From Rhodanobacteraceae bacterium (GTDB lineage Bacteria > Pseudomonadota > Gammaproteobacteria > Xanthomonadales > Rhodanobacteraceae): 64,000 nt of DNA. Position 1 is the first letter of the stretch, and the number at the start of each line of letters is the position of its first letter. The position numbers and the translations under genes are program-made. The DNA lies in NCBI GenBank assembly GCA_030167125.1, contig CP126531.1:2892578-2956577 (forward strand), written 5' to 3'. Shown one piece after another: positions 53,810 to 62,905 of the stretch. Under the pieces are notes generated by a model. The model searched no databases and had not been told where the DNA came from. It was given only the letters and a program-made list of their open reading frames with translations.

Positions 53810-55921
53810 ATGATCTCAACTTCCCGTTTCGTCCAGCCGTTCATCGCTTTTGTCGCCGTTGCACTTCTTTGGCTGGTTGCCCTGCCTGCCATGGCGACCA
53901 CCTATTACGTGCGCACCGATGGCGGCACCAGCACGCAGTGCACAGGCACGGCCAACGCCGCCTACTCCGGTTCCGGATCAAACCAGGCGTGTGCGTTCAA
54001 TCATCCATTCTGGGCATTGGCGCCCGGGAGCAAGGCCAGCAACTACACGCCCGCCACGGTCATGAAGCCCGGTGACACCTTGGTGATCGGGTCAGGCAGC
54101 TACATGATCGGGTATGGCGCTCCGGGTTCGAACACCACGATGTGTTACCAGCCCGCGACGTGGGGATGCACGATCGCATCGATTCCGTCGGGCATCGATG
54201 CTGCGCATCCTACGGTGGTGACAGGAGCTGATTGCAGCGCCCCGCCGCAGTTGTGGGGTACGCAGCGGGTATCCAGCATTTTCGACGTCGAACAGGTCCA
54301 TGACGTCACGATCAAGTGCTTGGAACTTACCGATCACTCGATGTGCATCGAGAGTTACCAGCCGACTTCGAATACCGGCGGCGTGACCGCCTGCAATCGC
54401 AGCAGCTACCCCTACGGCACATGGGCCGCAAACGGCATCTACGCGGCTGACGTCGTGAACCTGACGTTGCAGAATCTCAATATCCATGGATTTGCCGATT
54501 ACGGCATCAATTCCGGCCGCCTTTCCGGGAACACGTTGCTGGACGGAGTCACCTTGCGAGCTAATGGCTGGGGCGGTTGGTCGGGTGATCTGGGTGGCAA
54601 CAACCACAACTCGTCCAATTCCGGGACGATCACCGTACAGAACTCCACGGTGGCTTGGAATGGTTGTGCAGAGGCTTACCCGGCGACAACCATCGTGGGC
54701 TGCTGGGGACAAAACGAGGGCGGCTACGGTGATGGCTTTGCGGAAGCATGGACGGGCGGCAATTGGGTCTTCACCAACGACAGTTTCATCGCAAACGCCC
54801 AGGACGGTCTCGACATGCTCTATGCCAATGGCACCGGCAGCGTGACGATGGATCGCATCTACGCCTGGGAAAATGCGGGCAATGGCGTCAAGACTTCCGG
54901 CCCGGCTACCCTGACCAATAGCGTGATCAACGGCTATTGCAACAACTGGGCGGGATTCCCGATCTACGGTGACGGTTCCAGCGGCGTGGCCGGAACCATG
55001 TGCCGCGCGGACGGCACCGCCGTGGTGATGGAGTTCAATGGCGCAAAGCAAACGGTGACGCTTGCCTACAACACCATTACCGGCGATGGGGACACGTTGT
55101 TTATCGGTGGCGGCAGCGACGCGGGCTATTCGCCGAACAGCAGCAATGTCGCGAATATCTACAACAATATCTGGCTCGGCCAAATCAGCGTGATCCCGCG
55201 CGATGGCGGCGCACTCACCTCCCTCGCCTGGTTTGCAGATGGCACGTACAACGGCGTGACCAATTACGGCAGCAACGTCATCTGGAACGTCCGCAACAAT
55301 TTTTGCCCGTCCGGCAATATCTGCAAGGACCCTCAGTTGACCAACGAGACCTTGGCGGCTTTCAACGCCAATCCGTTGACGAGCAGCCCTGCTCTTGGTA
55401 ACGCCAACGGGAGCCTGTACAAAGTGGCTTGGGACTTTTATGGCAACCCGAGGTCCGGCAGCGGTCCCATTGATATTGGTGCGATTGCCTATCGCGGTCA
55501 GGCATTCATCGGTTCCGGAAGCGGCGACAGTCCGCTGCCGCCAGCGAGTGGTGGAACCCAGCCGGCATCGGATGCACCGGCGCCGAAACCGCCGAAGGCT
55601 TCGACCGCGCCGGTGTCTTCGGCACCTGGTTCTCGTCCCGGAATGCCGCGCGAGCGGGTGCGCGATGGTTTGAACGGCGAACGCTATTACGCCCCGGGCT
55701 CGACCGGCAAACTGCAGTGGGGCGTGGGTTCGTGGCAACAGCAACGCTCGGCGGACCAAACTGCTGTTGTCGGTTCCGCATCAGCTCCGGTCGTGGCTGC
55801 AAATGCCGCCGAAATGCCAGCGGCGGCAGCGTCCCGCCCCGCCATGGGATCGTACTTGCTGGCCGTGTTCGACTGGTTCGCCGACGTGTATCACAAGTCC
55901 CGCTACCTGTTCCAGTACTGA
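53810..55921 (+). CDS. Secreted right-handed beta-helix protein 2 with C-terminal extension
   Basis: 703 aa. Signal peptide ends near MA|TTYYVR. The first ~570 residues align with beta-helix protein 1 throughout (same ATTYYVRTDGG start, WGGWSGDLGG, GCWGQNEGGYGDGF). The last ~130 residues are different: a Pro/Ala/Ser-rich linker (PAPKPPKAS), then a basic segment and a C-terminal amphipathic or membrane helix with FDWFADVYHKSRYLFQY. The extension may anchor or export the protein. It is a tandem duplicate that has diverged in its tail. Confidence 0.87.
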   Translation: MISTSRFVQPFIAFVAVALLWLVALPAMATTYYVRTDGGTSTQCTGTANAAYSGSGSNQACAFNHPFWALAPGSKASNYTPATVMKPGDTLVIGSGSYMIGYGAPGSNTTMCYQPATWGCTIASIPSGIDAAHPTVVTGADCSAPPQLWGTQRVSSIFDVEQVHDVTIKCLELTDHSMCIESYQPTSNTGGVTACNRSSYPYGTWAANGIYAADVVNLTLQNLNIHGFADYGINSGRLSGNTLLDGVTLRANGWGGWSGDLGGNNHNSSNSGTITVQNSTVAWNGCAEAYPATTIVGCWGQNEGGYGDGFAEAWTGGNWVFTNDSFIANAQDGLDMLYANGTGSVTMDRIYAWENAGNGVKTSGPATLTNSVINGYCNNWAGFPIYGDGSSGVAGTMCRADGTAVVMEFNGAKQTVTLAYNTITGDGDTLFIGGGSDAGYSPNSSNVANIYNNIWLGQISVIPRDGGALTSLAWFADGTYNGVTNYGSNVIWNVRNNFCPSGNICKDPQLTNETLAAFNANPLTSSPALGNANGSLYKVAWDFYGNPRSGSGPIDIGAIAYRGQAFIGSGSGDSPLPPASGGTQPASDAPAPKPPKASTAPVSSAPGSRPGMPRERVRDGLNGERYYAPGSTGKLQWGVGSWQQQRSADQTAVVGSASAPVVAANAAEMPAAAASRPAMGSYLLAVFDWFADVYHKSRYLFQY

Positions 55922-55943
55922 TCGCGATCGCATCGTGATGTCC

Positions 55944-55974
55944 CACGGCCCCGTCTCCGGGGCCGTGTTTTTGT
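55944..55974 (+). terminator. Intrinsic terminator after the beta-helix genes
   Basis: A perfect 10-bp stem CACGGCCCCG / CGGGGCCGTG with loop TCTC is followed by TTTTTGT. This is the clearest rho-independent terminator in the window. Confidence 0.88.
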
Positions 55975-56067
55975 ATTCCAGCGCGCCGGCCGTCCTGCGT
56001 CGATACAATCCGGTATCGCCGGACGCCGTGGGCTCCGGTCGCCTTGCCGGAGCCGGTGCCCACCATC

Positions 56068-57552
56068 ATGTCAGCGAGTGCGCGTCCCAGCATTGCGACG
56101 CATTACATGCGTTACACGATCGGAAACGCGCTGATCCTGCTCGCGGGATTCGTTTCCTATCCTGTCCTGACGCGGCTACTCACCAACGCCGAGTATGGCG
56201 TATTGGGCTATTTCGACGCGTGGATGCTGATGCTGACGGCCGTGATCAAGCTCGGCTCCCAGCATTCGACGCTACGCTTCTATCCCCACGGCGGCGATCG
56301 CCGCGGCATGGCGCGCTATGGCGCCACCTTCGTGCTTTTTTCGGCTGCCGTCAGTGGCGGCATCTGGCTGCTGGCTGCGCTCATTCTCGCTGTCATGACT
56401 TTGCTCGGCCATGTCAGCCAGCCCGTCGAAGCTTGGGTCATGTTGGTGCTACTGCTGCCGATGGTATGCATCAGCTATGTCACTTCGGTACTCACGGCAG
56501 AAGAGCGTTCGGACCTGAGCGTCCGTCTGAGCGTGGGGCAGCGCTGGGGAGACGTCTTCACCATCCTCGGCATCGTGTATTTCGTTTCGCGCACGGCCAC
56601 GGGGGTATATTCGGCGCGCCTCATCTCGGCGACCGTGGTGGCGGTGATTGGTGCAGTGTGGCTGCTGCGACACTTGCCGATGCATTGGCGCGATCGCGAC
56701 GTGAAGCGCTGGGTCGAGGGGGTGCGGTACGGCGTCCCGATGGGCGCGAACGAGGTCGCGTACATCGTGCTGGGCTTCGTCGATCGGCTGATGCTGAAGC
56801 AGCAGCTGCATGACTTCGTGCCTGTCGGGATCTACACCATCGGATATGGGCTGGCGCTCAACATCAACACCATGCTGCACGCAGGCCTGGGCGTCGCCTA
56901 CAACCAGGTCAGCATCCGGTTATACGAGACCAAGGGACCACAGGCGGTCGTGCAAACCAAGCGTACGGTGCTCAATGTACTGGTATACATCGTCGCCGCG
57001 CTGATCGTGGGCACGATCGTGGTGGGACCGGATCTTCTGCTGCTTTTGTCTGGGCACGACAAGTTCCGATCCGCACCGGTGTTCGTCTGGGTGACCGTGA
57101 CTTATGTTTTGAGCGGATTGCTCGGCTTGTGCGGGTCGGGCCTGGTATTGCACAAGCGTTCGGGAACCATCCTGGTATTGACCGTCGTGGCGGCTGCCGC
57201 AAACATCGTGCTGAACTGGTTCTGGATTCCGGCCTATGGATATATGGGTGCGGTCTATGCCACGGCCGCATCTCTGATAGGCCTCAACTGCATGCAGTTC
57301 GCGTTCTGTCCGCGCGAACTGCGCGCCCTTCCGGCTGCACGCACGGTGCTGACCGCAGCTGGCTTGGCCGTGATCGTGGGATTGATCGCACATTTTACCG
57401 GACTGTTCGGCTTGGCCGGGCACTTGTCCAGGTTGATTGCAATGGCGCTGCTGATGGGCATTGCATTCGTACTGCCCGCCTTGGCCGCTGATCGGCATTT
57501 GCGAAATACGCTCCGCGGCTATTGGTCGAGAAGGCGGGCGACGCTCTCGTGA
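56068..57552 (+). CDS. Wzx-like polysaccharide flippase (paralogue 1)
   Basis: 494 aa, about twelve to fourteen membrane helices (MATE/MVF superfamily). Opens with GNALILLAGFVSYPVLTRLLTNAEYGVLGYFD, the common Polysacc_synt start. It flips lipid-linked repeat units to the periplasm. The sequence around VEGVRYGVPMGANEVAYI and the RDRDVKRW loop recurs in the second flippase at 61412. ATG at 56068 follows the terminator; a TTG at 56044 is possible. It leads into the DUF218 gene 28 bases later. Confidence 0.88.
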   Translation: MSASARPSIATHYMRYTIGNALILLAGFVSYPVLTRLLTNAEYGVLGYFDAWMLMLTAVIKLGSQHSTLRFYPHGGDRRGMARYGATFVLFSAAVSGGIWLLAALILAVMTLLGHVSQPVEAWVMLVLLLPMVCISYVTSVLTAEERSDLSVRLSVGQRWGDVFTILGIVYFVSRTATGVYSARLISATVVAVIGAVWLLRHLPMHWRDRDVKRWVEGVRYGVPMGANEVAYIVLGFVDRLMLKQQLHDFVPVGIYTIGYGLALNINTMLHAGLGVAYNQVSIRLYETKGPQAVVQTKRTVLNVLVYIVAALIVGTIVVGPDLLLLLSGHDKFRSAPVFVWVTVTYVLSGLLGLCGSGLVLHKRSGTILVLTVVAAAANIVLNWFWIPAYGYMGAVYATAASLIGLNCMQFAFCPRELRALPAARTVLTAAGLAVIVGLIAHFTGLFGLAGHLSRLIAMALLMGIAFVLPALAADRHLRNTLRGYWSRRRATLS

Positions 57553-57579
57553 TCGGCAAACAATCAGGAGGAGGCAGGC

Positions 57580-58377
57580 ATGCGATTGCCCGACTACGCG
57601 CTGTCCCCATTGACCTACGCGCTGTTGCTGACGCTTGCACTCGTGGGGCTGTGGCCGCGCCTGCCGCGGACGTTGCGTGTTGTGGGCGTGGCCGTCGCCA
57701 TCGTGTTGTTGATTTCGATGGCACCCGTGGGCGCAAATGTCTTGGTGAGGATGGTTGAATCACAGGCGCCGCCAGCAAGCGACTGCCCGGTCCCCGCACC
57801 GAGTACCATCGTGCTGCTGGACGGCGGTACCGATCGGCGCCCACTGTCACCCGATGATTTGTCAGCGTTGAGCGAACCCAGCCTGCACCGGTTGTTTGCA
57901 GCGGTGGGGCTGTGGCGGCGCACACCCGGGGCACACCTGGTCATATCAGGTGGAGGTCCGGGCGTGCCGGACTCGGTGTTGTTGCGAGGCCTGGCCGAAC
58001 GCATGGGCGTGCCCGCGGGCGCGATCGAAATCGAAGACGAATCCCGAACGACCTGGGAAAACGCGATGTATACGTCCCGATTGTCACCGCCCGTTGCGAG
58101 GCGTATATGGTTGGTAACGTCCGCGATGCACATGCCACGTGCACTTGGCGCATTTCGCGCATGGGGTTTTGAACCGTGTGCGTATCCGAGCGGCTCGCTT
58201 CATACGCCTTTTTCGGCGAGGATCGGTTATTTCATGCCGCAGAGTTCCTCCCTTGCGAAAGCGGAAGCGGCAATCCATGAGCTGGTCGGTGGATTCGTTT
58301 ACCGAATGCTCGAGTGGAAACAACACCGGAAAAACAATCCGACCGAGCATGAGCCAAGTACCAGTGCGCGGCACTGA
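57580..58377 (+). CDS. DUF218 (YdcF/ElyC-like) membrane protein
   Basis: 265 aa. Two N-terminal membrane helices, then a DUF218 domain with IVLLDGGTD, HLVISGGGPG, ESRTTWENAMY and VTSAMHMPRALGAF. ElyC-type proteins are linked to envelope polysaccharide metabolism. Strong AGGAGGAGG site upstream. It converges on the NRPS module, with 113 bases between; no terminator is obvious there. Confidence 0.88.
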   Translation: MRLPDYALSPLTYALLLTLALVGLWPRLPRTLRVVGVAVAIVLLISMAPVGANVLVRMVESQAPPASDCPVPAPSTIVLLDGGTDRRPLSPDDLSALSEPSLHRLFAAVGLWRRTPGAHLVISGGGPGVPDSVLLRGLAERMGVPAGAIEIEDESRTTWENAMYTSRLSPPVARRIWLVTSAMHMPRALGAFRAWGFEPCAYPSGSLHTPFSARIGYFMPQSSSLAKAEAAIHELVGGFVYRMLEWKQHRKNNPTEHEPSTSARH

Positions 58378-58490
58378 CCGCCTCTGCGCCGCAAACCAGT
58401 TCGCGCGCAAAAGCACGGTGTTTCGAACGCTTGTGGCTTGCCCGTTTTTTGGCTCGCTTCGAACCCGTGCAATCAAACGGTTAGCAACCT

Positions 58491-61106
58491 CTATGCCTGT
58501 TGCAATACCCGGCGAAGTTCGCGCAGCAATCCAGGCTGCTCGATAAGGTTGTCGTGATTGCCTGGCAGCTCGATCACCTCGATGCCGCCGCTCACGAACT
58601 TCTCCCAACCGAGCGCTCCAGTGCGTCGCGTGGAACGGCGTCGTTCCGAGACCTTGAACAGCAGCACCCGTCTGTCGTACGGCTGGGGATGGTAGGCGCG
58701 CAGCGCACGATAGTGCGCACGCTCGATTTCGCGATGGCGCAAGGCGTGCGGCAAGGGTCGGCTTGCAGCGCGGGCACGGCGAACCCGCAGACCGTCCAGC
58801 GTGCGGCGGATCATTCCAAGGGGTGACAAGAGCTTCCGGACGGGTGCGAGGAAGTTCGGCCCGGCCGCACCGCGCTGATCAGGGCAACGCGTATCCATCA
58901 TCGCGAGCAGTCCGATGGACTCGCCGTGTTCGTGGAGTTGCTGGGCGATTTCGTAGGCGATGAGCCCTCCCATCGAGCCGCCGGCAAGGAAATACGGGCC
59001 GCGCGGCTGGACGCGCTGGATCTCCGCGAGGTAACACGCGGCCATGGTTCGTATCGACGCAAGCGGGGGCGTGAGGCCGTCCAGCCCGATGGCCTGGATG
59101 CCGTAAACGGGCTGTTCGGGGCCGAGTCCCCTGCCGAGCGGCACGTAGTTGAGCACGTTGCCGCCGATGGCGTGGATGAGGAAGAGCGGAGGCCGCGCGC
59201 CGTGGGGCTGGATCGCGACCAGCGGCGACCACTTGTCGGAAAAGCCGGCGAGGATGGGCGCAGCAGCTGTGGCGTCGGGTTCACGCGCGCCGGCTGCGCG
59301 GAAAATGGCGACCTGCCGGGCGATGGTGGGTCCCGTCAGCAAGACCGACAGCGGCAGGTTGATGCCGGTCAATGCCTGCATGCGCTCGAACACGCGCACG
59401 GCCAGCAGCGAATCGCCACCGAGGTCGAAGAAATCTTCGTGCGGGCCGATGTTGCGGACCTTGAGCAACTCGCTCCAGATCTCCGCCATGGCCGATTCCA
59501 GCCGATCGGGCAGTGATTCCGGTGTCGCGGGCGCACCCGCCGTGACGGCCTTGGGCAGTGGAAGCGCCTTGCGATCGATCTTGCCGTTGGGCGTGTGCGG
59601 CAACGCATCCAGAACTTCCACGAACCGCGGACGCATGTAGTCCGGCAAGCGCTCCCGCAGCGATGCACGCAGGCGTGCCGCGAGATCCGGGTCGGCATCG
59701 GCGACCACATACAGGACAAGGCGCTGGTCGCCGCCGCCGAAATCCCGCGCCACCGCGACCGCCTGTCGCACCCCGGCTTCGGCCAGCGCGGCAGCTTCGA
59801 TATCGCCGGGTTCGATGCGAAAACCGTTCAACTTGATCTGGTCGTCGATGCGGCCGTGGAAATGCAGCACGCCGCCGCGCAGGCTGCCGAGATCGCCGGT
59901 GCGGTACATGTTCGAACCATCGGCCGCGAACGGATCGGGCACGAAACGTTCGGCGGTCTTTTCCGGATCGCACAGGTAGCCGTCGGCCACGCCGGCGCCG
60001 CCGATCCATATCTCGCCGATGTCGCCATCCGCGACCGGCTGCCTCGCCTCATCCAGCACATGGATGCGCGTGGCGGCGATCGGCGTGCCGAGCGGAACCG
60101 GTCCGGAACCGTGGGCCACGGCATGGATCGTCGACCACACCGTCGTCTCGGTGGGGCCGTACATGTTCCAGAGTTCACCGCACGCGGGCAGGATCGTTTC
60201 GGCAAGGTCGCGCGGCAACGCTTCGCCGCCGACCAGCAATTTCATGCCGCGCACCTCATGCAACCGATCACTGTCAAGCAGCAGGCGCAGCCGCGTCGGC
60301 GTGGTCTGCAGCATTGTCGCGGCATGTTCCTGGATCAGGCGCGCAAGCGTGGCGGGATCGGCCTGCTCTTCCTCCGTGGCGATCACGAGGCGCGCGCCGA
60401 CCATCAGCGGCAGGTACAACTCCAGCGCCGCGATGTCGAACGACAGCGTGGTCACCGCGCACAGCACGTCATCCTGGGAGATGCCCGGTTCCCGGCGCAT
60501 GCTGGTGAGGAAATTGACGAGGTTGCGCTGCAGGATGCGTACGCCCTTGGGCTGTCCCGTCGAACCGGACGTGTACAGGACGTAGGCGAGATCATTGCCT
60601 CCGATTTTCGGCAACGCGATGCCAGGGGCGCCTTCGGGATCGAGTCCCGCCAGCGCGAATGGATGGCAGTCGGGCGGAAGTCCGGCGGGAGACTCGCCTT
60701 CCCGCCACACGAGTATCTGGCGGATGCCCGCTTGTTCGGCCATGTAACGAAGCCGCGATCGCGGAAACTTCGGGTCGAGTGCGACGTATGCCGCACCCGC
60801 GCGCATCACGCCGAGCACGGCTGCGAGCATTTCCGGCCGGCGCGGCAAGCAGACGCCAACCAGGTCGCCGTGCGCGACGCCACGCATGACCAAGTGGCGC
60901 GCAATCGCGTCGGCCATCTGCATGAGCCGGGCATAGGTCCATGCATCACCGCCGCTCCACGCGATCGCGGTGCGTTGCGGCGTCCGCTTCGCCTGCGCCG
61001 CGATCAGGCCGGGGACCGACTCGGGGAATCCGGCCGCGCCGGTGAGCGGATGCGCTCTGTCGTGTCCTGCAACGCGAGCTTTCTGGAGCGAGTCAGGCTC
61101 GTCCAT
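58491..61106 (-). CDS. Free-standing NRPS module A-T-TE, glycine-type code
   Basis: 871 aa. Adenylation domain (~25-520) with YTSGSTGQPKGV (A3), MYGPTETT (A5), YRTGDLG (A7) and NGKIDRK (A10). Carrier domain with FFDLGGDSLLAV (Ser566). Thioesterase with HAIGGN and GGSMGG (Ser711). No condensation domain. The specificity positions, aligned by eye to GrsA, read D224 I225 L228 Q267 L291 G293 M315 V323 W324 K509, i.e. DILQLGMVWK, which matches the pattern I know for glycine. A module of this kind can load an amino acid and release or transfer it. It is divergent from the second flippase. ATG at 61106. Confidence 0.9.
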   Translation of the reverse strand: MDEPDSLQKARVAGHDRAHPLTGAAGFPESVPGLIAAQAKRTPQRTAIAWSGGDAWTYARLMQMADAIARHLVMRGVAHGDLVGVCLPRRPEMLAAVLGVMRAGAAYVALDPKFPRSRLRYMAEQAGIRQILVWREGESPAGLPPDCHPFALAGLDPEGAPGIALPKIGGNDLAYVLYTSGSTGQPKGVRILQRNLVNFLTSMRREPGISQDDVLCAVTTLSFDIAALELYLPLMVGARLVIATEEEQADPATLARLIQEHAATMLQTTPTRLRLLLDSDRLHEVRGMKLLVGGEALPRDLAETILPACGELWNMYGPTETTVWSTIHAVAHGSGPVPLGTPIAATRIHVLDEARQPVADGDIGEIWIGGAGVADGYLCDPEKTAERFVPDPFAADGSNMYRTGDLGSLRGGVLHFHGRIDDQIKLNGFRIEPGDIEAAALAEAGVRQAVAVARDFGGGDQRLVLYVVADADPDLAARLRASLRERLPDYMRPRFVEVLDALPHTPNGKIDRKALPLPKAVTAGAPATPESLPDRLESAMAEIWSELLKVRNIGPHEDFFDLGGDSLLAVRVFERMQALTGINLPLSVLLTGPTIARQVAIFRAAGAREPDATAAAPILAGFSDKWSPLVAIQPHGARPPLFLIHAIGGNVLNYVPLGRGLGPEQPVYGIQAIGLDGLTPPLASIRTMAACYLAEIQRVQPRGPYFLAGGSMGGLIAYEIAQQLHEHGESIGLLAMMDTRCPDQRGAAGPNFLAPVRKLLSPLGMIRRTLDGLRVRRARAASRPLPHALRHREIERAHYRALRAYHPQPYDRRVLLFKVSERRRSTRRTGALGWEKFVSGGIEVIELPGNHDNLIEQPGLLRELRRVLQQA

Positions 61107-61411
61107 GCGAGGTCCCCGGCGACGTATGGAGTCAAACCACCAGCATGCAAATGCCGTTCCAGATGCAGGCCGTTGCGGCGCGTCCGTGCGAGCGCGGTGT
61201 CCAACCATCGTGGTCGAGCTTCGGGCGCGGGTCAAGCCCGTTCGGCGTCTCGCATCCGGGCGAGCGCGGTCAAGGAATTGCCGCTTTGCATGCAGTCACG
61301 TGGACGCGATCGCCGCGATGAAGGTGGTGCAAAGCATGCAAGCCGATAGAATGCAGACAGAGCCGCGATCCCGCTGGGGCGGCCACGCGACTTTCTGGAG
61401 TGGGGCACCTG
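61107..61411. promoter_or_regulatory. Divergent region between NRPS module and flippase 2
   Basis: 305 bases without a gene. TAGAAT at about 61345-61350 may be a -10 box for the flippase. Two GCATGC-centred near-palindromes (TTTGCATGCAG and AAGCATGCAAG) about 40 bases apart could be regulator sites. Confidence 0.35.
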
Positions 61412-62899
61412 ATGGGTGAAGCAGCGCGGCCCGGCATCGCCACGCACTTCTTGCGCTATTCCGTAGGCAGTGTGCTGGTCATGCTGGCCGGGGTGGTGTC
61501 GTTTCCGGTAATGGCGCGGCTGCTCGATTACACCCAATACGGCCTGCTCGGGATTTTCGACAGCGTGCTGCTGGTGCTTGCAGCCATCTTCAAGTTCGGT
61601 GGCCAGCATGCCGCCTTGCGCTTCTATCCGCATCGGGGCGGGGCAGGCGCGCTGGCGCGCTACGGCGCCAACCAGATTCTCATACCGTTCCTGGGCAGTT
61701 GCGTGCTGTGGGCGATCGCGATGTTCCTGTTCGCCGCGGCCCCGCAACTCGCGCGCTATGCGCATGGTGCTGCCGGCTGGCTGGCCTTGGGCTCGCTGTT
61801 GCCGACCATCTGGATCAGCATGATGGCGGCGCTGATGATGGCCCAGGAACGCTCCGAGTTGAACGTGCTGGTCAACGCGGGCAGCCGGTGGTTGAACGTG
61901 GTCGCGGTGCTGGGCGTCGTTTACTTCGTCAGCCGCACGGCTTCGGGCGTTTACGCCGGAAGGCTGGTCGTCGAAACGCTGGTGGCGGTGGTGCTGGCTG
62001 CGTGGTTCTGGCGGCAAAACGTCACGATGCGCTGGCGCGATCGCGACTGGGGCGAAGTGCTTGCGGGCGTGCGCTACGGCGTGCCGCTGATGACCAACGA
62101 GATCGCCGTGATCCTGCTGGTCACGGTGGACCGGTTGATGCTGCAAGGCCTCACCGGTTCGACCGCTGCCGTCGGTGTTTACAGCGTGGGCGCAAGCCTC
62201 GCCTTGCAAGTGAGCGTGATGCTGCATGCGGCGCTGAACGTCAGCTATTTCCAGGTCAGCATCCGCCAGTTCGAAACCGAAGGCCCGGAGGCGGTGCTGC
62301 GCACGAAACGTCGCGTCCTGAACGTGCTGGTCTACGTCGTGGTGGCGGCCATGGCGGGGCTGCTGGCGGTCGGCCGCGATGCATTCCTGCTGCTGACCGG
62401 CCCCACCAAGGCCGAATCGGTGCCGGTCTTCGTGATCCTGTGCCTGATGTTCATTGCAGGCGGGTTGCTCGAACTCTGCACGTCCGGGCTGCAGCTGTAC
62501 AAGCGCTCGATGACGATCCTCACGTTGAGTTCGCTGGCCGCGGTCGTCAACGTCGTCCTGAACGTGCTGCTGATTCCGCGGTTCGGCGTGATGGGCGCGG
62601 TCTATGCGACATTCGGAAGCGCCGTGGCATTCGGAGCCGGAAGCTGGACCGTCTGCCCGCGCGATCTCCTGGCGATGCCCAGCGTTCGGGCGACGGCGCT
62701 TGCGCTGGCGCTGGGTGCATGGGTGCTGTGGGTCGCATGGGCCACGCAACTGTTCGGCCTCGTTTCGCACCATGCGCGTCTGCTCGCGATGATGTCGTTC
62801 GAACTGGTGTTGTTCGCGGGGCCCGCGCTGGTGCTCGATCGGACCTTGCGAAACACATTGCTGGAGCAATGGCAGCGTTGGTGCGGCCGGCAGGCCTGA
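61412..62899 (+). CDS. Wzx-like polysaccharide flippase (paralogue 2)
   Basis: 495 aa, twelve or more membrane helices. Opening SVGSVLVMLAGVVSFPVMARLLDYTQYGLLGIFD parallels the flippase at 56068, as do VLAGVRYGVPLMTNEIAVI and the RDRDWGEV loop, so the two are paralogues of one lineage. It probably transports a different glycan or the same one in a different setting. ATG at 61412; a GTG four codons earlier is possible. Confidence 0.88.
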   Translation: MGEAARPGIATHFLRYSVGSVLVMLAGVVSFPVMARLLDYTQYGLLGIFDSVLLVLAAIFKFGGQHAALRFYPHRGGAGALARYGANQILIPFLGSCVLWAIAMFLFAAAPQLARYAHGAAGWLALGSLLPTIWISMMAALMMAQERSELNVLVNAGSRWLNVVAVLGVVYFVSRTASGVYAGRLVVETLVAVVLAAWFWRQNVTMRWRDRDWGEVLAGVRYGVPLMTNEIAVILLVTVDRLMLQGLTGSTAAVGVYSVGASLALQVSVMLHAALNVSYFQVSIRQFETEGPEAVLRTKRRVLNVLVYVVVAAMAGLLAVGRDAFLLLTGPTKAESVPVFVILCLMFIAGGLLELCTSGLQLYKRSMTILTLSSLAAVVNVVLNVLLIPRFGVMGAVYATFGSAVAFGAGSWTVCPRDLLAMPSVRATALALALGAWVLWVAWATQLFGLVSHHARLLAMMSFELVLFAGPALVLDRTLRNTLLEQWQRWCGRQA

Positions 62900-62905
62900 C
62901 GGACT

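Noticed and set aside
51926..55921. PEP-CTERM substrates of an exosortase
   Set aside because: Neither beta-helix protein ends in a PEP motif plus membrane helix and Arg cluster, and no exosortase gene is in the window; the link to exosortase systems rests only on hydrolase resemblance.
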